Below, piece after piece: positions 9,169 through 18,044 of a DNA stretch of 64,000 bases (position 1 is the stretch's first letter; each line of letters opens with the position of its first letter). Source of the DNA: an uncultured Clostridia bacterium. GTDB lineage: Bacteria; Bacillota; Clostridia; Oscillospirales; Oscillospiraceae. A program made the position numbers and the translations under genes. The stretch lies in contig CANSAE010000001.1 in NCBI GenBank assembly GCA_947644595.1, forward strand, positions 381,605-445,604, read 5' to 3'. The notes under the pieces are model-generated. The model was not told the origin of the DNA and searched no databases. It worked only from the letters and a program-made list of their open reading frames with translations.

Positions 9169-10362
9169 ATGAATTTTGTATTTATCTCTCCGAATTTTCC
9201 GGAGGCATATCGTTATTTTTGCATGCGGCTACGGGATAATGGGGTCAATGTGCTGGGCATCGGTGACGCAACCTATGACAGTCTGCACCCGGAGCTGAAG
9301 GACGCACTGACAGAATATTACCAGGTGGACAGTTTGGAAAACTACGACCAGATGGTCCGGGCCATGGGCTATTTCACCGGGCGCTACGGTAAGATGGACT
9401 GGGTGGAAAGCAACAACGAATACTGGCTGGAGCTGGACGCTGCGCTGCGGACGGATTTCAACATCACCACCGGGCTGAAATCCCATGAAATCGAGAAATT
9501 CAAGAGCAAACACGCCATGAAGGCTTTTTACAAAAAGGCGGGCATCCCGACCGCCCGGTGCGCCCCGGTGACGGACCTGAAAAGAGGGCTGGCCTTCTCC
9601 AAAAAGGTGGGCTACCCCGTCATCGTCAAGCCGGACAACGGCGTGGGCGCCGTGGCCACCTGGCGGCTGGAAAGCAACGCCGATATGGAAGCGTTTTTCA
9701 GCGAGAAGCCGGACGTGCCCTATTTGATGGAGGAGTATATCACGGGCCATGTGACAACCTATGATGGCGTGTGCAATTCCAAGGGCGAGGTACTCTTCGC
9801 CGCCAGCCATATCACCCGCAATTCCATCATGGACATGGTGAATGAGGGTGTGCCCACGTATTACTATGTGGATAAAGAAGTTCCCGCCGACGTGGAGGCC
9901 GCGGGCAAGGCAACATTGAAGGCCTTCGGCGCGGTGAGCCGGTTTTTCCATCTGGAATTTTTCCGGTTAACGGAAGCAAAAAAGGGCCTGGGCGCGGTCG
10001 GCGACATCGTGGCGCTGGAAGTAAACATGCGTCCAGCCGGCGGGTATACGCCGGATATGCTGAATTTCGGTCAGAGTGCCGATGTATATCAGATTTGGGC
10101 AGACATGGTGGCTTTTGACGAGTTACGGCACACCTATGCCGGGCCGCACAGCTATTGCGTCTATGCCGGGCGGCGTGACGAGAACGCCTATGTGCGCTCA
10201 CTGGATGAATTGCAGGCGCAGTGCGGTGAGCACGCAAAACTGTTCACCCGGATGCCGGACGTGCTGGCAGGCACCATGGGCAATCAGGTGGCCATCGCAT
10301 GCTATGACACGATGAAGGACGTGGAACGGTTCATTCAGGACGCATTTGAGTTGGAAACGTGA
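9169..10362 (+). CDS. ATP-grasp domain carboxylate ligase, substrate unknown
   Basis: 397 residues. The N-terminus (FVFISPNFPEAYRYFC) resembles the pre-ATP-grasp fold. The central region has the ATP-grasp features: GYPVIVKPDNGVGA (phosphate loop, near residue 150), YLMEEYITG (adenine pocket, near 190), and metal ligands in FHLEFFR and VALEVNMRPAGG (near 260-290). Such enzymes join a carboxylate to an amine or similar nucleophile through an acyl phosphate. Start ATG at 9169 has AAAAAGGA upstream. It shares a divergent control region with the esterase and ends in its own terminator. The ligand cannot be told from sequence. Confidence 0.85.
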   Translation: MNFVFISPNFPEAYRYFCMRLRDNGVNVLGIGDATYDSLHPELKDALTEYYQVDSLENYDQMVRAMGYFTGRYGKMDWVESNNEYWLELDAALRTDFNITTGLKSHEIEKFKSKHAMKAFYKKAGIPTARCAPVTDLKRGLAFSKKVGYPVIVKPDNGVGAVATWRLESNADMEAFFSEKPDVPYLMEEYITGHVTTYDGVCNSKGEVLFAASHITRNSIMDMVNEGVPTYYYVDKEVPADVEAAGKATLKAFGAVSRFFHLEFFRLTEAKKGLGAVGDIVALEVNMRPAGGYTPDMLNFGQSADVYQIWADMVAFDELRHTYAGPHSYCVYAGRRDENAYVRSLDELQAQCGEHAKLFTRMPDVLAGTMGNQVAIACYDTMKDVERFIQDAFELET

Positions 10363-10365
10363 AAT

Positions 10366-10396
10366 AAAAAAGCTCAGCCGTTGGCTGAGCTTTTTT
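10366..10396. terminator. Bidirectional terminator between ATP-grasp gene and rlmI
   Basis: Stem AAAAAAGCTCAGCC/GGCTGAGCTTTTTT with a 3-base loop; the stop codon of rlmI lies in the last bases. Confidence 0.88.
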
Positions 10397-11618
10397 ACAC
10401 CACCTGGAAGATATAAAACTTCAGATAATTCGTTTCGGGGACGTTCCAGAGAATAGGATGGTCTCCGGACTGCTGGCGGGCTTCGATCTGCCGCAGGGTC
10501 ACGTGGGCATCTTTCGCCGCATCTTGGAGCATTTGGACGAACAGGGGTTCCGTCATAAAATGCGAACAGGAGCAGGTCGCCAGGTAGCCGCCCCGGGGCA
10601 GCAGTTTCATCGCCCGCAGGTTGATATCCTTATACCCCCGGACGGCGCTTTTTACCGTAGCCCCGCTCTTGGTAAAGGCCGGCGGGTCCAAAATGATAAG
10701 GTCATACTCCCCTTTGCCCTTAGCGGACAGGTCGGTCAGCAGTTGGAACACATCGGCGCAGAGGAAGTCGATGTTCGTCAAGCCGTTCAATTCGGCATTG
10801 TGCCGGGCCGTCTCCAGCGCCGTTTCCGACACATCCACACTGGTCACGTGGGCCGCGCCGGCTTTGGCGCAGTTCAGGCCGAAGGCCCCTGTATGGGTGA
10901 AGCAGTCCAGCACCTTTTTGCCGGGGGTCAGCTTCGCCACCGCCGCGCGGTTATACTTCTGGTCCAGGAAAAAGCCAGTTTTTTGCCCATTGATATAATC
11001 CACATCATATGCTACGCCGTTTTCCGTGATTTGGACATGCCCGCTGCCATTTCCCAGGAAATACCCCGTGGTTTGGGGAAGTCCTTCCTTTTCCCGGATG
11101 CCCGTGTCGCTTCGCTCATAGACCACATTGATGGTCTCCCCCATCTCCCGGAGGATATCCACCAGAGTAGTCAGAAGCTTTGATTTCCGCAAATCAGTGC
11201 CCAAGCACAAAATCTGCACCGCAAGGACATCCTCAAACCGATCCACCGTCAAGCCTGGAAAGCCGTCGGCTTCCCCGAAGATGAGACGGCAGCAGCGAAA
11301 ATCCGCGCCCATGACCGTTTTGCGGTAGTCCACCGCCCATTGCAGCTTGCGCCGCCAATAGGCATCGTCAAAGCGGTCATTGGTGTTCGTGGACAGGATC
11401 CGCACCCGAATCTTGGAATGGTCATTATAAAATCCCGCACCCTGCCATTTGCCTTTGGCGTTGTATACATCCACGATCCCGCCGTTTTCCGGCGTACCGG
11501 TCACAGAGTTCACTTCCTCGCCGTAGACCCAGGGGTGTCCGCTTTTCAGGGCCCGGGCGGCTTTCTCCGTTACTGTAACAGAAGGGTAAGGTCGCTCCAC
11601 AGATTTATTCACCTCCAT
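10395..11618 (-). CDS. rlmI: 23S rRNA cytosine-C5 methyltransferase, RlmI family
   Basis: SAM-dependent rRNA methyltransferase: an N-terminal PUA-like domain (HPWVYGEEV near residue 28), an EEHD-like middle part, then a Rossmann methyltransferase domain with VLDCFTHTGAFGLNCA (motif I), SVDVS, and the catalytic DPPAFTKS (near residue 315). CSCSHF follows near residue 350. About 407 residues as called. A GTG at 11600 has a better GGAGGTGA site 8 bases upstream and would remove the 14-base overlap with capA, so the true protein may be 6 residues shorter. Last gene of the regulator-capA-rlmI run. Confidence 0.9.
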   Translation of the reverse strand: MEVNKSVERPYPSVTVTEKAARALKSGHPWVYGEEVNSVTGTPENGGIVDVYNAKGKWQGAGFYNDHSKIRVRILSTNTNDRFDDAYWRRKLQWAVDYRKTVMGADFRCCRLIFGEADGFPGLTVDRFEDVLAVQILCLGTDLRKSKLLTTLVDILREMGETINVVYERSDTGIREKEGLPQTTGYFLGNGSGHVQITENGVAYDVDYINGQKTGFFLDQKYNRAAVAKLTPGKKVLDCFTHTGAFGLNCAKAGAAHVTSVDVSETALETARHNAELNGLTNIDFLCADVFQLLTDLSAKGKGEYDLIILDPPAFTKSGATVKSAVRGYKDINLRAMKLLPRGGYLATCSCSHFMTEPLFVQMLQDAAKDAHVTLRQIEARQQSGDHPILWNVPETNYLKFYIFQVV

Positions 11619-12732
11619 CGCTGCTCCCGCCGCCGGTGAGATTGGAATAGTCCACGTTCAGGTCGGGACCGTTGAAGGTGCCGTCCAGTTTTGTCAGCGT
11701 CCGGGCGTACTCCTCGCTGTCCGGGTCATAGGGCACTGGTTGATAATCGTTTTTCTGGGTGATGCTGGTCAAGCGGTACGGCAAGGTCCGAGTCTCTTTT
11801 AAATAATAGTGTCCTGTGCTGTCCTCCTCCACCACGATTTGGGCAATGGCGGTATCTTTATCCCGGGGATTGGTATTGCCGCCGAAACTGAAGTTGCCGA
11901 GACTGTAAAAAATATAACCGCTATTGTATTCCTCCGTGCGCTGCAAAACGTGGGGATGGGTGCCGCAAACCACATTCGCACCGGCGTCGATAGCGGCGTG
12001 GGCTGTGCTGATTTGGCCTTCATTCACCCGGTAAGAGCCCTCGATGCCCCAGTGGCAGCAGACAATGATAAAGTCTGCCCCTTGGTCCTTTAAGGCCTGC
12101 ACGCCGTTGGCCACATCTTCTTCCTTCGGCACCCAATGACCGCCCACTGTCCACGGAGAAACATAGATGCCCAATTTCATATCGTTGACATCGAAAATCT
12201 TCCCTTCTCCGCCAATCACATGGCCCACATCCACCTTGTCCAGGCTGGTGACAGTGTTATCAATGCCTGTCTGGCCAAAATCCGTGGTATGGTTATTGCC
12301 CATGGTGGCACACTCTACGCTGCCCTCCGAGAGAATATTGGCATATTCCGCCGGACCACAAAAATAGAACGTAGTGGAACCATACAAAGGCGTTTCAGAA
12401 AAGCTGCATTCCAGATTGGCAATGGTAAAATCATCCTCAGAGAGCACATCCACGGCCCCCGCAAAGGGCCAGGCATAATCATCGCCTACCACAGCCTCAA
12501 AGTCATTGTTATATTGACTGGATGCCAGTGTGCAGTCTCCCACCATAGAAATCACGATCGGTTCCTTCGGCTCCGGCGATGGGGTGGGGATCGGCGTATT
12601 CAATCCGCTTTGGGATTGGTCCGGTACCTCCACTTTGGGTGTTCCGTTTTTCCGACAGCCGCAAAGCGCCGTTGCCAACAGCAGGGCAAAAATCAGCATT
12701 GTCATGGCTCGTTTCTGTCTCATCTCTTTCAT
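11605..12732 (-). CDS. CapA-family (PGA_cap) lipoprotein
   Basis: 375 residues. The N-terminal lipoprotein signal ends in LATALCGC, followed by a Pro/Thr linker to about residue 55. The CapA/PgsA metallophosphatase-like fold comes next: SMVGDCTLAS, NLECSF, TMGNNHTTDFG, and VCGTHPHVLQ with SLGNF. CapA proteins take part in poly-gamma-glutamate capsule export, but single copies like this also occur without capsule genes, and no pgsB/pgsC is seen here. It lies 21 bases after the XRE-S24 gene and overlaps or abuts rlmI. Role in this organism not certain. Confidence 0.88.
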   Translation of the reverse strand: MKEMRQKRAMTMLIFALLLATALCGCRKNGTPKVEVPDQSQSGLNTPIPTPSPEPKEPIVISMVGDCTLASSQYNNDFEAVVGDDYAWPFAGAVDVLSEDDFTIANLECSFSETPLYGSTTFYFCGPAEYANILSEGSVECATMGNNHTTDFGQTGIDNTVTSLDKVDVGHVIGGEGKIFDVNDMKLGIYVSPWTVGGHWVPKEEDVANGVQALKDQGADFIIVCCHWGIEGSYRVNEGQISTAHAAIDAGANVVCGTHPHVLQRTEEYNSGYIFYSLGNFSFGGNTNPRDKDTAIAQIVVEEDSTGHYYLKETRTLPYRLTSITQKNDYQPVPYDPDSEEYARTLTKLDGTFNGPDLNVDYSNLTGGGSSDGGE

Positions 12733-12753
12733 CCTAACCTTTTATTTTCTCTA

Positions 12754-13509
12754 TTATCTGTCCGGCAGCGGGATCCGTTCCTGCATCAGCACTTTTCCAA
12801 AGCACATCAACGTGATCCCTGCGCTGGGCGGGATATGCACGTCCGCATCAGCCCGGTCCCGATTCAGGGAAATCAAATGCACATTCCCATGATAATCCTG
12901 GCAATATTGCTTGCACTTCATGTCACCGTCCACGAAAAACAGGCCAATGTCGCCATCATATATGATCGCGCCACGCTTTCCGAGCTGAATGGAGCCATCC
13001 GGAATATACGGTTCCATACTGTCGCCGCTGACGCGGAAGGCAAAGTCCGCCGGACTGCCGTCATCTATTGTATAGTCATCATAATCCTCCCCAAACGCCG
13101 GGGAAGCATACCCCGCGGCAGCAGGGGTACGGTAAATGGGGATGACCTTCGTCTTTGGCGCCGGTGTCTGCTCCTGAAGTTCTTCTGTCCGGGACAGTTC
13201 CGCATCTACCACCAGCCGGGTCAGGTGTTTGCCGTGCGCATCCAGTTTCCGGTAGTGCTGTACCAGATCCCATTCCTCCAGGTCCGGCAAATGTCCCGGC
13301 ATGGGTCTGCCTCCGCAGGCTTCATAGAAAACCTCCACCGGCACGTCCAATCCCTCGCATAATCTCAGCAACATGTCAAAATCGATCTTCATGCTGTCCC
13401 GCTTGATAATACTGTACAAGGTCTGCGGAGAGATTCCCGCACGTCTGGAAAGTTCGTTCACATTCATATTGCGCTCCCGCAAAAAGCGCTTCAGTGTTGT
13501 TCCAATCAT
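12754..13509 (-). CDS. XRE-family regulator with S24 (LexA-like) peptidase domain
   Basis: 251 residues: an N-terminal helix-turn-helix (NVNELSRRAGISPQTLYSII, residues 15-34) and a C-terminal S24 domain. The domain has the AAAGYASP self-cleavage site, the catalytic Ser in SGDSMEP and the Lys in DMKCKQY. This is the layout of phage CI/LexA-type repressors that cut themselves when RecA is active. It may be a stand-alone stress regulator or a remnant of a prophage; no other phage genes are near. Start 13509 has GGGTGG 6 bases upstream; earlier in-frame ATGs lie in its promoter. Confidence 0.9.
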   Translation of the reverse strand: MIGTTLKRFLRERNMNVNELSRRAGISPQTLYSIIKRDSMKIDFDMLLRLCEGLDVPVEVFYEACGGRPMPGHLPDLEEWDLVQHYRKLDAHGKHLTRLVVDAELSRTEELQEQTPAPKTKVIPIYRTPAAAGYASPAFGEDYDDYTIDDGSPADFAFRVSGDSMEPYIPDGSIQLGKRGAIIYDGDIGLFFVDGDMKCKQYCQDYHGNVHLISLNRDRADADVHIPPSAGITLMCFGKVLMQERIPLPDR

Positions 13510-13526
13510 GGATACCACCCTTTTGT

Positions 13527-13555
13527 ATCCTACCATGGCCAAAAGTGTATGTCAA
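13527..13555 (-). promoter_or_regulatory. Promoter of the XRE-S24 gene
   Basis: On the minus strand TTGACA, 17 bases, TAGGAT, with the -10 about 20 bases before the start codon. The leader is very short, so any repressor bound here would block it. Confidence 0.75.
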
Positions 13556-13615
13556 TAAATAAAAAGAGCAAAAATAATTATGATAACGCAGAAATTTTTT
13601 GCGCATTTCTTGATT

Positions 13616-13650
13616 CTGAATATTGTTCTGAATATTTATTCACAATATTC
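13616..13650. promoter_or_regulatory. ARG-box-like palindrome, candidate ArgR operator
   Basis: TGAATATTTATTCA (13629-13642) is a perfect match to the ARG-box core TGAAT-N4-ATTCA. Outside it GAATATTGT and ACAATATTC form a second, nested inverted repeat. It lies 40 bases upstream of the transporter promoter and 60 bases from the regulator promoter. ArgR binding is inference; it could instead be the operator of the divergent XRE regulator. Confidence 0.5.
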
Positions 13651-13681
13651 ATGATTTCCTTGATTTTTTTCATGTTTTCCA

Positions 13682-13710
13682 TTGACAAATGCAGGAATCG
13701 GTGGTAATAT
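13682..13710 (+). promoter_or_regulatory. Promoter of the amino acid ABC transporter
   Basis: TTGACA (13682-13687), 17 bases, TAATAT (13705-13710). The leader to the start codon is about 45 bases. Confidence 0.75.
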
Positions 13711-13762
13711 CGCTCCATCGGTTGCGGGATTCGCAGCCGGATTGCATTTTGGAGGTATAAAA

Positions 13763-14578
13763 ATGAAAAAGTTTGCAGCACTGCTGCTGGCGGTCGCCAT
13801 GCTCTTTACGCTGGTCGCCTGCGGCCCCAAGACAGACAACAACGACAATAATAACGACGACCAGCAGGTCGAGGACAACAACAACGAGCCCGCTTTCACC
13901 ACCGTGGAGGAAGGCAAGCTGCATATGTCCACAGAGGCCACGTTCCCTCCCTATGAGATGGTCAGGGACGACGGCACTTTTGAGGGCATTGATGTGGAAA
14001 TCGCAACTGCCATCGCGGAAAAGCTCGGCTTGGAACTGGTCGTGGATGACATGGACTTTGACGGCGCTTTGCTGGCTGCCCAGAACGGTCAAAGCGATAT
14101 CGCCATGGCTGGCATCACCGTGAACGAAGAGCGTCTGGCTGTCATGGATTTTTCCGACACCTATGCCAAGGGCGTGCAGGTCATTATCGTGAAGGAAGGC
14201 TCTGCCATCGCCACCGTGGATGATCTGGCTAATGCAGAACTCATCGGCACCCAGCGCGGCACCACCGGTTTCATCTACTGCTCCGGTGATTACGGCGATG
14301 ACCATGTGGTCGCCTACGACAACGGCGCGACCGCAGTGCAGGCTCTGGTAAATGGCCAGGTGGACGCTGTCGTTATCGACAATGAGCCCGCCAAGGCATT
14401 TGTAGCCGCCAACGAGGGGCTGACCATTCTGGACACCGAATACGCCAATGAGGATTATGCCATCGGCTTCGCCAAGGGCAACACTGCCCTGCTGGACGCT
14501 GTGAACGCGGCACTGGCTGAACTGAAGGCTGACGGTACCTTCCAGGCAATCATTGATACGTATATCCCCGCCGAATAA
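13763..14578 (+). CDS. Amino acid ABC transporter substrate-binding lipoprotein
   Basis: Captures a polar amino acid outside the cell and hands it to the permease encoded next. 271 residues. The signal ends LFTLVACG (lipidated Cys near residue 20), followed by an Asn/Asp-rich linker and a bacterial extracellular solute-binding family 3 domain: STEATFPPYEMV, GIDVEIATAIAEKLG, DIAMAGITVNEER, then AELIGTQRGTTG. GGAGG lies 8 bases before the ATG. The ARG-like box upstream hints at arginine or a related basic amino acid; this is inference. Confidence 0.94.
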   Translation: MKKFAALLLAVAMLFTLVACGPKTDNNDNNNDDQQVEDNNNEPAFTTVEEGKLHMSTEATFPPYEMVRDDGTFEGIDVEIATAIAEKLGLELVVDDMDFDGALLAAQNGQSDIAMAGITVNEERLAVMDFSDTYAKGVQVIIVKEGSAIATVDDLANAELIGTQRGTTGFIYCSGDYGDDHVVAYDNGATAVQALVNGQVDAVVIDNEPAKAFVAANEGLTILDTEYANEDYAIGFAKGNTALLDAVNAALAELKADGTFQAIIDTYIPAE

Positions 14579-14588
14579 TTGACGCAAA

Positions 14589-14620
14589 GAAAAGGGCGGC
14601 CCCAATGGCCGCCCTTTTCC
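14589..14620 (+). terminator. Attenuating terminator between binding protein and permease
   Basis: Stem GAAAAGGGCGGCC/GGCCGCCCTTTTC in the 64-base gap. A leaky terminator here would give more binding protein than permease and ATPase, a common arrangement in such operons. Confidence 0.7.
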
Positions 14621-14642
14621 TGTTTGTGGGAAAGGAAAACCT

Positions 14643-15359
14643 ATGGATTTTTGGATGAGTGTTGTACAAAAATTCAATACTGCATTCATTGTGGGTGACC
14701 GTTGGAAGCTCTATCTCAAGGGCGTGGGTGCCACGCTGGAGCTCACCGTTGTGGCACTCATTCTGGGCATCGTACTCGGACTGCTGGTGGCAGTCATCCG
14801 CACCGCCCATGACCAGCAGCGTCTGGGAAACCACAATCCCGTGCTGGGCATTCTCAATGTGGTCTGCAAGGTATATACTACCGTCATTCGCGGCACGCCC
14901 ATGCTGGTGCAGCTGTTTATCTGGAGCTTCGTCATTTTCAAGACCAGCCGGAATAAGTTTCTTGTCGGTATTCTGGGCCTGGGCATCAATTCCGGGGCCT
15001 ATGTGGCGGAAATCATCCGCGGCGGCCTGATGAGCGTAGACGCGGGGCAGAGCGAGGCCGGGCGTTCCCTGGGCTTGAATTATCTGGATACCATGCGCTA
15101 TATCGTCATTCCCCAGGCGTTTAAGAATACCCTTCCCGCTCTGGGCAATGAATTCATCACGTTGCTGAAAGATACCTCTCTTGTCTCTGCCATCGGCGGC
15201 GCGGAGCTGGTGTACTACGCAAAAGCTGTAGGCGCCAAGACCTATGACGTGACATATCCCTATCTCGGCATGGCCGTCATCTACTTAGTGATCGTGATGA
15301 TCCTCACCTGGATGCAGGGGAAACTGGAAAGGAGGCTGCGGGAAAGTGATCGACGTTAA
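14643..15359 (+). CDS. Amino acid ABC transporter permease
   Basis: 238 residues with five to six membrane segments; HisM/GlnP/ArtQ type. The start of the permease domain is [20 protein letters not shown], and the EAA loop that contacts the ATPase is [20 protein letters not shown] (near residue 139). The 3' end overlaps the ATPase gene by 14 bases. It probably acts as a homodimer, since only one permease gene is present. Confidence 0.94.
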   Translation: MDFWMSVVQKFNTAFIVGDRWKLYLKGVGATLELTVVALILGIVLGLLVAVIRTAHDQQRLGNHNPVLGILNVVCKVYTTVIRGTPMLVQLFIWSFVIFKTSRNKFLVGILGLGINSGAYVAEIIRGGLMSVDAGQSEAGRSLGLNYLDTMRYIVIPQAFKNTLPALGNEFITLLKDTSLVSAIGGAELVYYAKAVGAKTYDVTYPYLGMAVIYLVIVMILTWMQGKLERRLRESDRR

Positions 15360-16068
15360 ACATCTTTCCAAGTCTTTTGGAGACAATCTGGTGCTCGACG
15401 ACATCTCCGAGCACATCCATCCGGGAGAAAAGGTCGTCGTCATCGGGCCTTCCGGATCCGGCAAATCCACCTTTCTGCGGTGCCTGAACCTGCTGGAATT
15501 CCCCACCGGCGGTACCATCACCTTTGACGGCATGGAAATCACCGATTCCAAGACGGATATTGACAGCATCCGCCGGCAGATGGGCATGGTATTCCAGCAT
15601 TTCAACCTGTTCCCCAATATGACCATCCGCAAGAACATCACCCTCGCCCCGGTGCGCACCAAGCTCATGAGCCAGGAGGAAGCCGATGCGGAAGCCGAAA
15701 AGCTTTTGCAGCGGGTAGGTCTTTTCGACAAGGCGGATGCCTACCCCGCTCAATTGTCCGGCGGACAGAAGCAGCGCATCGCCATCGTGCGGGCGCTGGC
15801 CATGAAACCAAAACTGATGCTCTTTGACGAACCTACTTCCGCTCTGGACCCGGAAATGGTGGGCGAGGTACTGGACGTCATGAAAGAGCTTGCCAACGAA
15901 GGTATGACCATGGTGGTGGTCACCCATGAGATGGGCTTTGCCCGGGAGGTTGGCACCCGCGTGCTGTTCATGGACGGCGGACATATTCTGGAGCAGAATA
16001 CTCCAGCGGAGTTCTTTGCCAATCCGAAAGAAGCAAGAACCATTGAATTTTTGTCTAAGGTGCTTTGA
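15346..16068 (+). CDS. Amino acid ABC transporter ATP-binding protein
   Basis: 240 residues, GlnQ/ArtP type. Walker [10 protein letters not shown] at 34-42, signature LSGGQKQR near 134, Walker [15 protein letters not shown] near 154, and the switch His in [14 protein letters not shown] start inside the permease gene is used: the frame begins [11 protein letters not shown], the usual family start. It supplies energy for the transporter encoded with it. Confidence 0.95.
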   Translation: MIDVKHLSKSFGDNLVLDDISEHIHPGEKVVVIGPSGSGKSTFLRCLNLLEFPTGGTITFDGMEITDSKTDIDSIRRQMGMVFQHFNLFPNMTIRKNITLAPVRTKLMSQEEADAEAEKLLQRVGLFDKADAYPAQLSGGQKQRIAIVRALAMKPKLMLFDEPTSALDPEMVGEVLDVMKELANEGMTMVVVTHEMGFAREVGTRVLFMDGGHILEQNTPAEFFANPKEARTIEFLSKVL

Positions 16069-16069
16069 A

Positions 16070-16103
16070 AAAACGTCCCCGCTTGAAAGCGGGGACGTTT
16101 TGT
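16070..16103 (+). terminator. Terminator of the ABC operon
   Basis: Fifteen-base-pair stem AAAACGTCCCCGCTT/AAGCGGGGACGTTTT with a 2-base loop right after the ATPase stop codon. Confidence 0.85.
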
Positions 16104-16111
16104 ATTATAAT
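16083..16111 (+). promoter_or_regulatory. mnmA promoter nested in the upstream terminator
   Basis: TTGAAA (16083-16088), 17 bases, TATAAT (16106-16111). The -35 sits in the loop and 3' stem of the preceding terminator and the -10 in its T-tract. Confidence 0.75.
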
Positions 16112-16138
16112 GCTCCCAATGGAAGGCAGGTGTTGGAT

Positions 16139-17200
16139 ATGAAGCGGGCAATGATTGCCATGAGCGGCGGGGTGGATTCCTCCGTGGCGGCGTTCCTGTG
16201 CAAAGAGGCGGGCTATGACTGCATGGGTATGACCATGCGGCTTTACAGCAATGAAGATGTGGGCATCGACAGCAAAACCTGCTGCAGCCTGGACGACGTA
16301 GAGGACGCCCGAAGCGTGGCATTCCGGCTGGGCATCCCCTTTCAGGTGTTTAACTTCACCGACGCGTTTCGCAGCTGCGTGATCCACCGGTTCGTGGTCG
16401 CTTACGAGCGGGGCGAGACGCCGAACCCCTGCATCGACTGCAATAAGTACCTGAAATTCGGCCAAATCTTTCAGCGTATGGACGAGCTGGGGTATGAATA
16501 TGTAGTCACTGGGCACTATGCGCGCATTGCGGAGGAGCACGGGCGGTTTCTGCTGAAAAAGGGGCTGGACGAGAGCAAGGACCAGTCTTATGTGCTCTAT
16601 GGGCTCACCCAGGCGCAATTGGCCCGGACATTGTTTCCTTTAGGTGGGATGACCAAGGATGCCGCCAGATGCATCGCAGAAGAGCAAGGCTTTCTCAATG
16701 CCCGAAAACGGGACAGCCAGGACATCTGCTTCGTTCCAGACGGAGACTACCCGGGCTTTATAGAACGCTATACGGGGAAAACCTATCCCGCCGGGAATTT
16801 CGAGGACACAGAAGGCAACGTGCTGGGCACTCATAAAGGCATCGTGCGGTACACCATCGGCCAGCGGAAAGGACTGGGGCTGGCACTCCCCTGTCCCATG
16901 TATGTGAAGGAAAAGGACATGGCCCGCAACACAGTCATTCTCTCGACCGATGAGGAGCTGTTCTCTCGTTCCCTGAACGCCTGTGACTTCAACTGGAGTG
17001 CCTTTGACTGTCCGTCGGATTCCATTCGGTGTGAAGCGAAGATCCGCTACAAACACGCCCAGCAGCCCGCCACAGTCACCCCAACAGGGCCGGGCACAGC
17101 GCACATTGAATTCGACACACCCCAACGAGCCATCTGCAAAGGGCAGTCCGTTGTGTTGTACGACGGCGATACCGTCCTGGGCGGTGGGACGATTCTATAA
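16139..17200 (+). CDS. mnmA: tRNA-specific 2-thiouridylase MnmA
   Basis: Adds sulfur to U34 of tRNAs for Lys, Glu and Gln. 353 residues. The P-loop SGGVDSS lies at 9-15; the two catalytic cysteines are in PNPCIDC (near 100) and SQDICFVPDGDY (near 195), and GHYAR follows the first. The C-terminal beta-barrel ends GGGTIL. Start at 16139; a TTG two codons upstream is also possible. Own promoter and terminator, so probably a single-gene unit. Confidence 0.96.
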   Translation: MKRAMIAMSGGVDSSVAAFLCKEAGYDCMGMTMRLYSNEDVGIDSKTCCSLDDVEDARSVAFRLGIPFQVFNFTDAFRSCVIHRFVVAYERGETPNPCIDCNKYLKFGQIFQRMDELGYEYVVTGHYARIAEEHGRFLLKKGLDESKDQSYVLYGLTQAQLARTLFPLGGMTKDAARCIAEEQGFLNARKRDSQDICFVPDGDYPGFIERYTGKTYPAGNFEDTEGNVLGTHKGIVRYTIGQRKGLGLALPCPMYVKEKDMARNTVILSTDEELFSRSLNACDFNWSAFDCPSDSIRCEAKIRYKHAQQPATVTPTGPGTAHIEFDTPQRAICKGQSVVLYDGDTVLGGGTIL

Positions 17201-17205
17201 AACAA

Positions 17206-17233
17206 ACAGCCCAGTCCTTTGGACTGGGCTGTT
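17206..17233. terminator. Bidirectional terminator between mnmA and ribU
   Basis: Stem AACAGCCCAGTCC/GGACTGGGCTGTT with loop TTT, between two genes pointing at each other. Confidence 0.85.
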
Positions 17234-17246
17234 TCAAGGAGAGATT

Positions 17247-17966
17247 TCACTGCTCACGCACAATGAGGATTTTTTCCACGCGCTTGTAGAGCAGATAGGT
17301 GATGATAGAGACCAGCACTCCTTTGAGCAGATTGAACGGCACTACGGCAAACAGGACCAGAGTCGTCACACTGTTGATGGCGCTGTTCGCCGCTGTCCCC
17401 ATGCCAATGATGGCATCCAGCGGCATTTCGAATAACTGGGAATACTTGGGAATCAGGTAAACAGCATTGAACGCGCTGCCGAAAATTGTCATGCACGCAG
17501 TCCCCAGGGCCATACCGCCGATGGCAGTACCTTTGGACTTTCTTGTATGGTACACAATAGATGCCGGCAGCACAAAGGAACAGCCAATCACAAAGTTGGC
17601 AAAGTCCCCTACAAACACTGTGGATGTCCCCTTCAAAAACAGCTTTAAAATAACTTTCAGCAATTCTGTGGTAACACCCGCCACCGGCCCCAGATAAAAC
17701 GTGCTGATCAGCACCGGGACCTCGCTAAAATCAATCTCATAGAAGTTGGGTGCAAAGGGTAACGGGATCTCAATATACATCAGCACCGCTGCAATCACGC
17801 CAAAAATCGCAATATAAGCCATACGCCTGGTTTTCGTGACCTCTTTGAGCGTTTTCAGACAGGTTTTTTCCACGATTTTTGCCACGGCAAACAATGCCAG
17901 AAAAATCAGTAAGCACACTAACAGGAACGACAAATTTTCTTTTGCGGATTCAAGCAGTTTTGCCAT
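17247..17966 (-). CDS. ribU: Riboflavin ECF transporter S component RibU
   Basis: Membrane S component that binds riboflavin and works with a shared ECF energy module (EcfA/EcfA'/EcfT, not in this window). 239 residues. A first membrane helix (residues 12-32) precedes the usual six-helix S-component core that opens RRMAYIAIFGVIAAVL; motifs include FAPNFYEIDFSEVPVLI, and GPVAGVTTELLK. The extra N-terminal helix is longer than in many RibU. The FMN riboswitch in its leader supports riboflavin as the substrate. Start ATG has GAGGTG upstream. Confidence 0.92.
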   Translation of the reverse strand: MAKLLESAKENLSFLLVCLLIFLALFAVAKIVEKTCLKTLKEVTKTRRMAYIAIFGVIAAVLMYIEIPLPFAPNFYEIDFSEVPVLISTFYLGPVAGVTTELLKVILKLFLKGTSTVFVGDFANFVIGCSFVLPASIVYHTRKSKGTAIGGMALGTACMTIFGSAFNAVYLIPKYSQLFEMPLDAIIGMGTAANSAINSVTTLVLFAVVPFNLLKGVLVSIITYLLYKRVEKILIVREQ

Positions 17967-18044
17967 TTCTTACACCTCATTTTCTCTTTTTCAAACAAAT
18001 AACGCCCGATGACCATTGTCAACGGACGCGCAAAATTATGATGA

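Noticed and set aside
8051..9172. A 373-codon open frame opposite the lipoprotein and esterase genes
   Set aside because: It spans two genes that have their own good starts and motifs; no plausible product.
12754..13509. A prophage at 12.7-13.5 kb
   Set aside because: The XRE-S24 regulator is phage-like, but no integrase, structural or lysis gene lies next to it.
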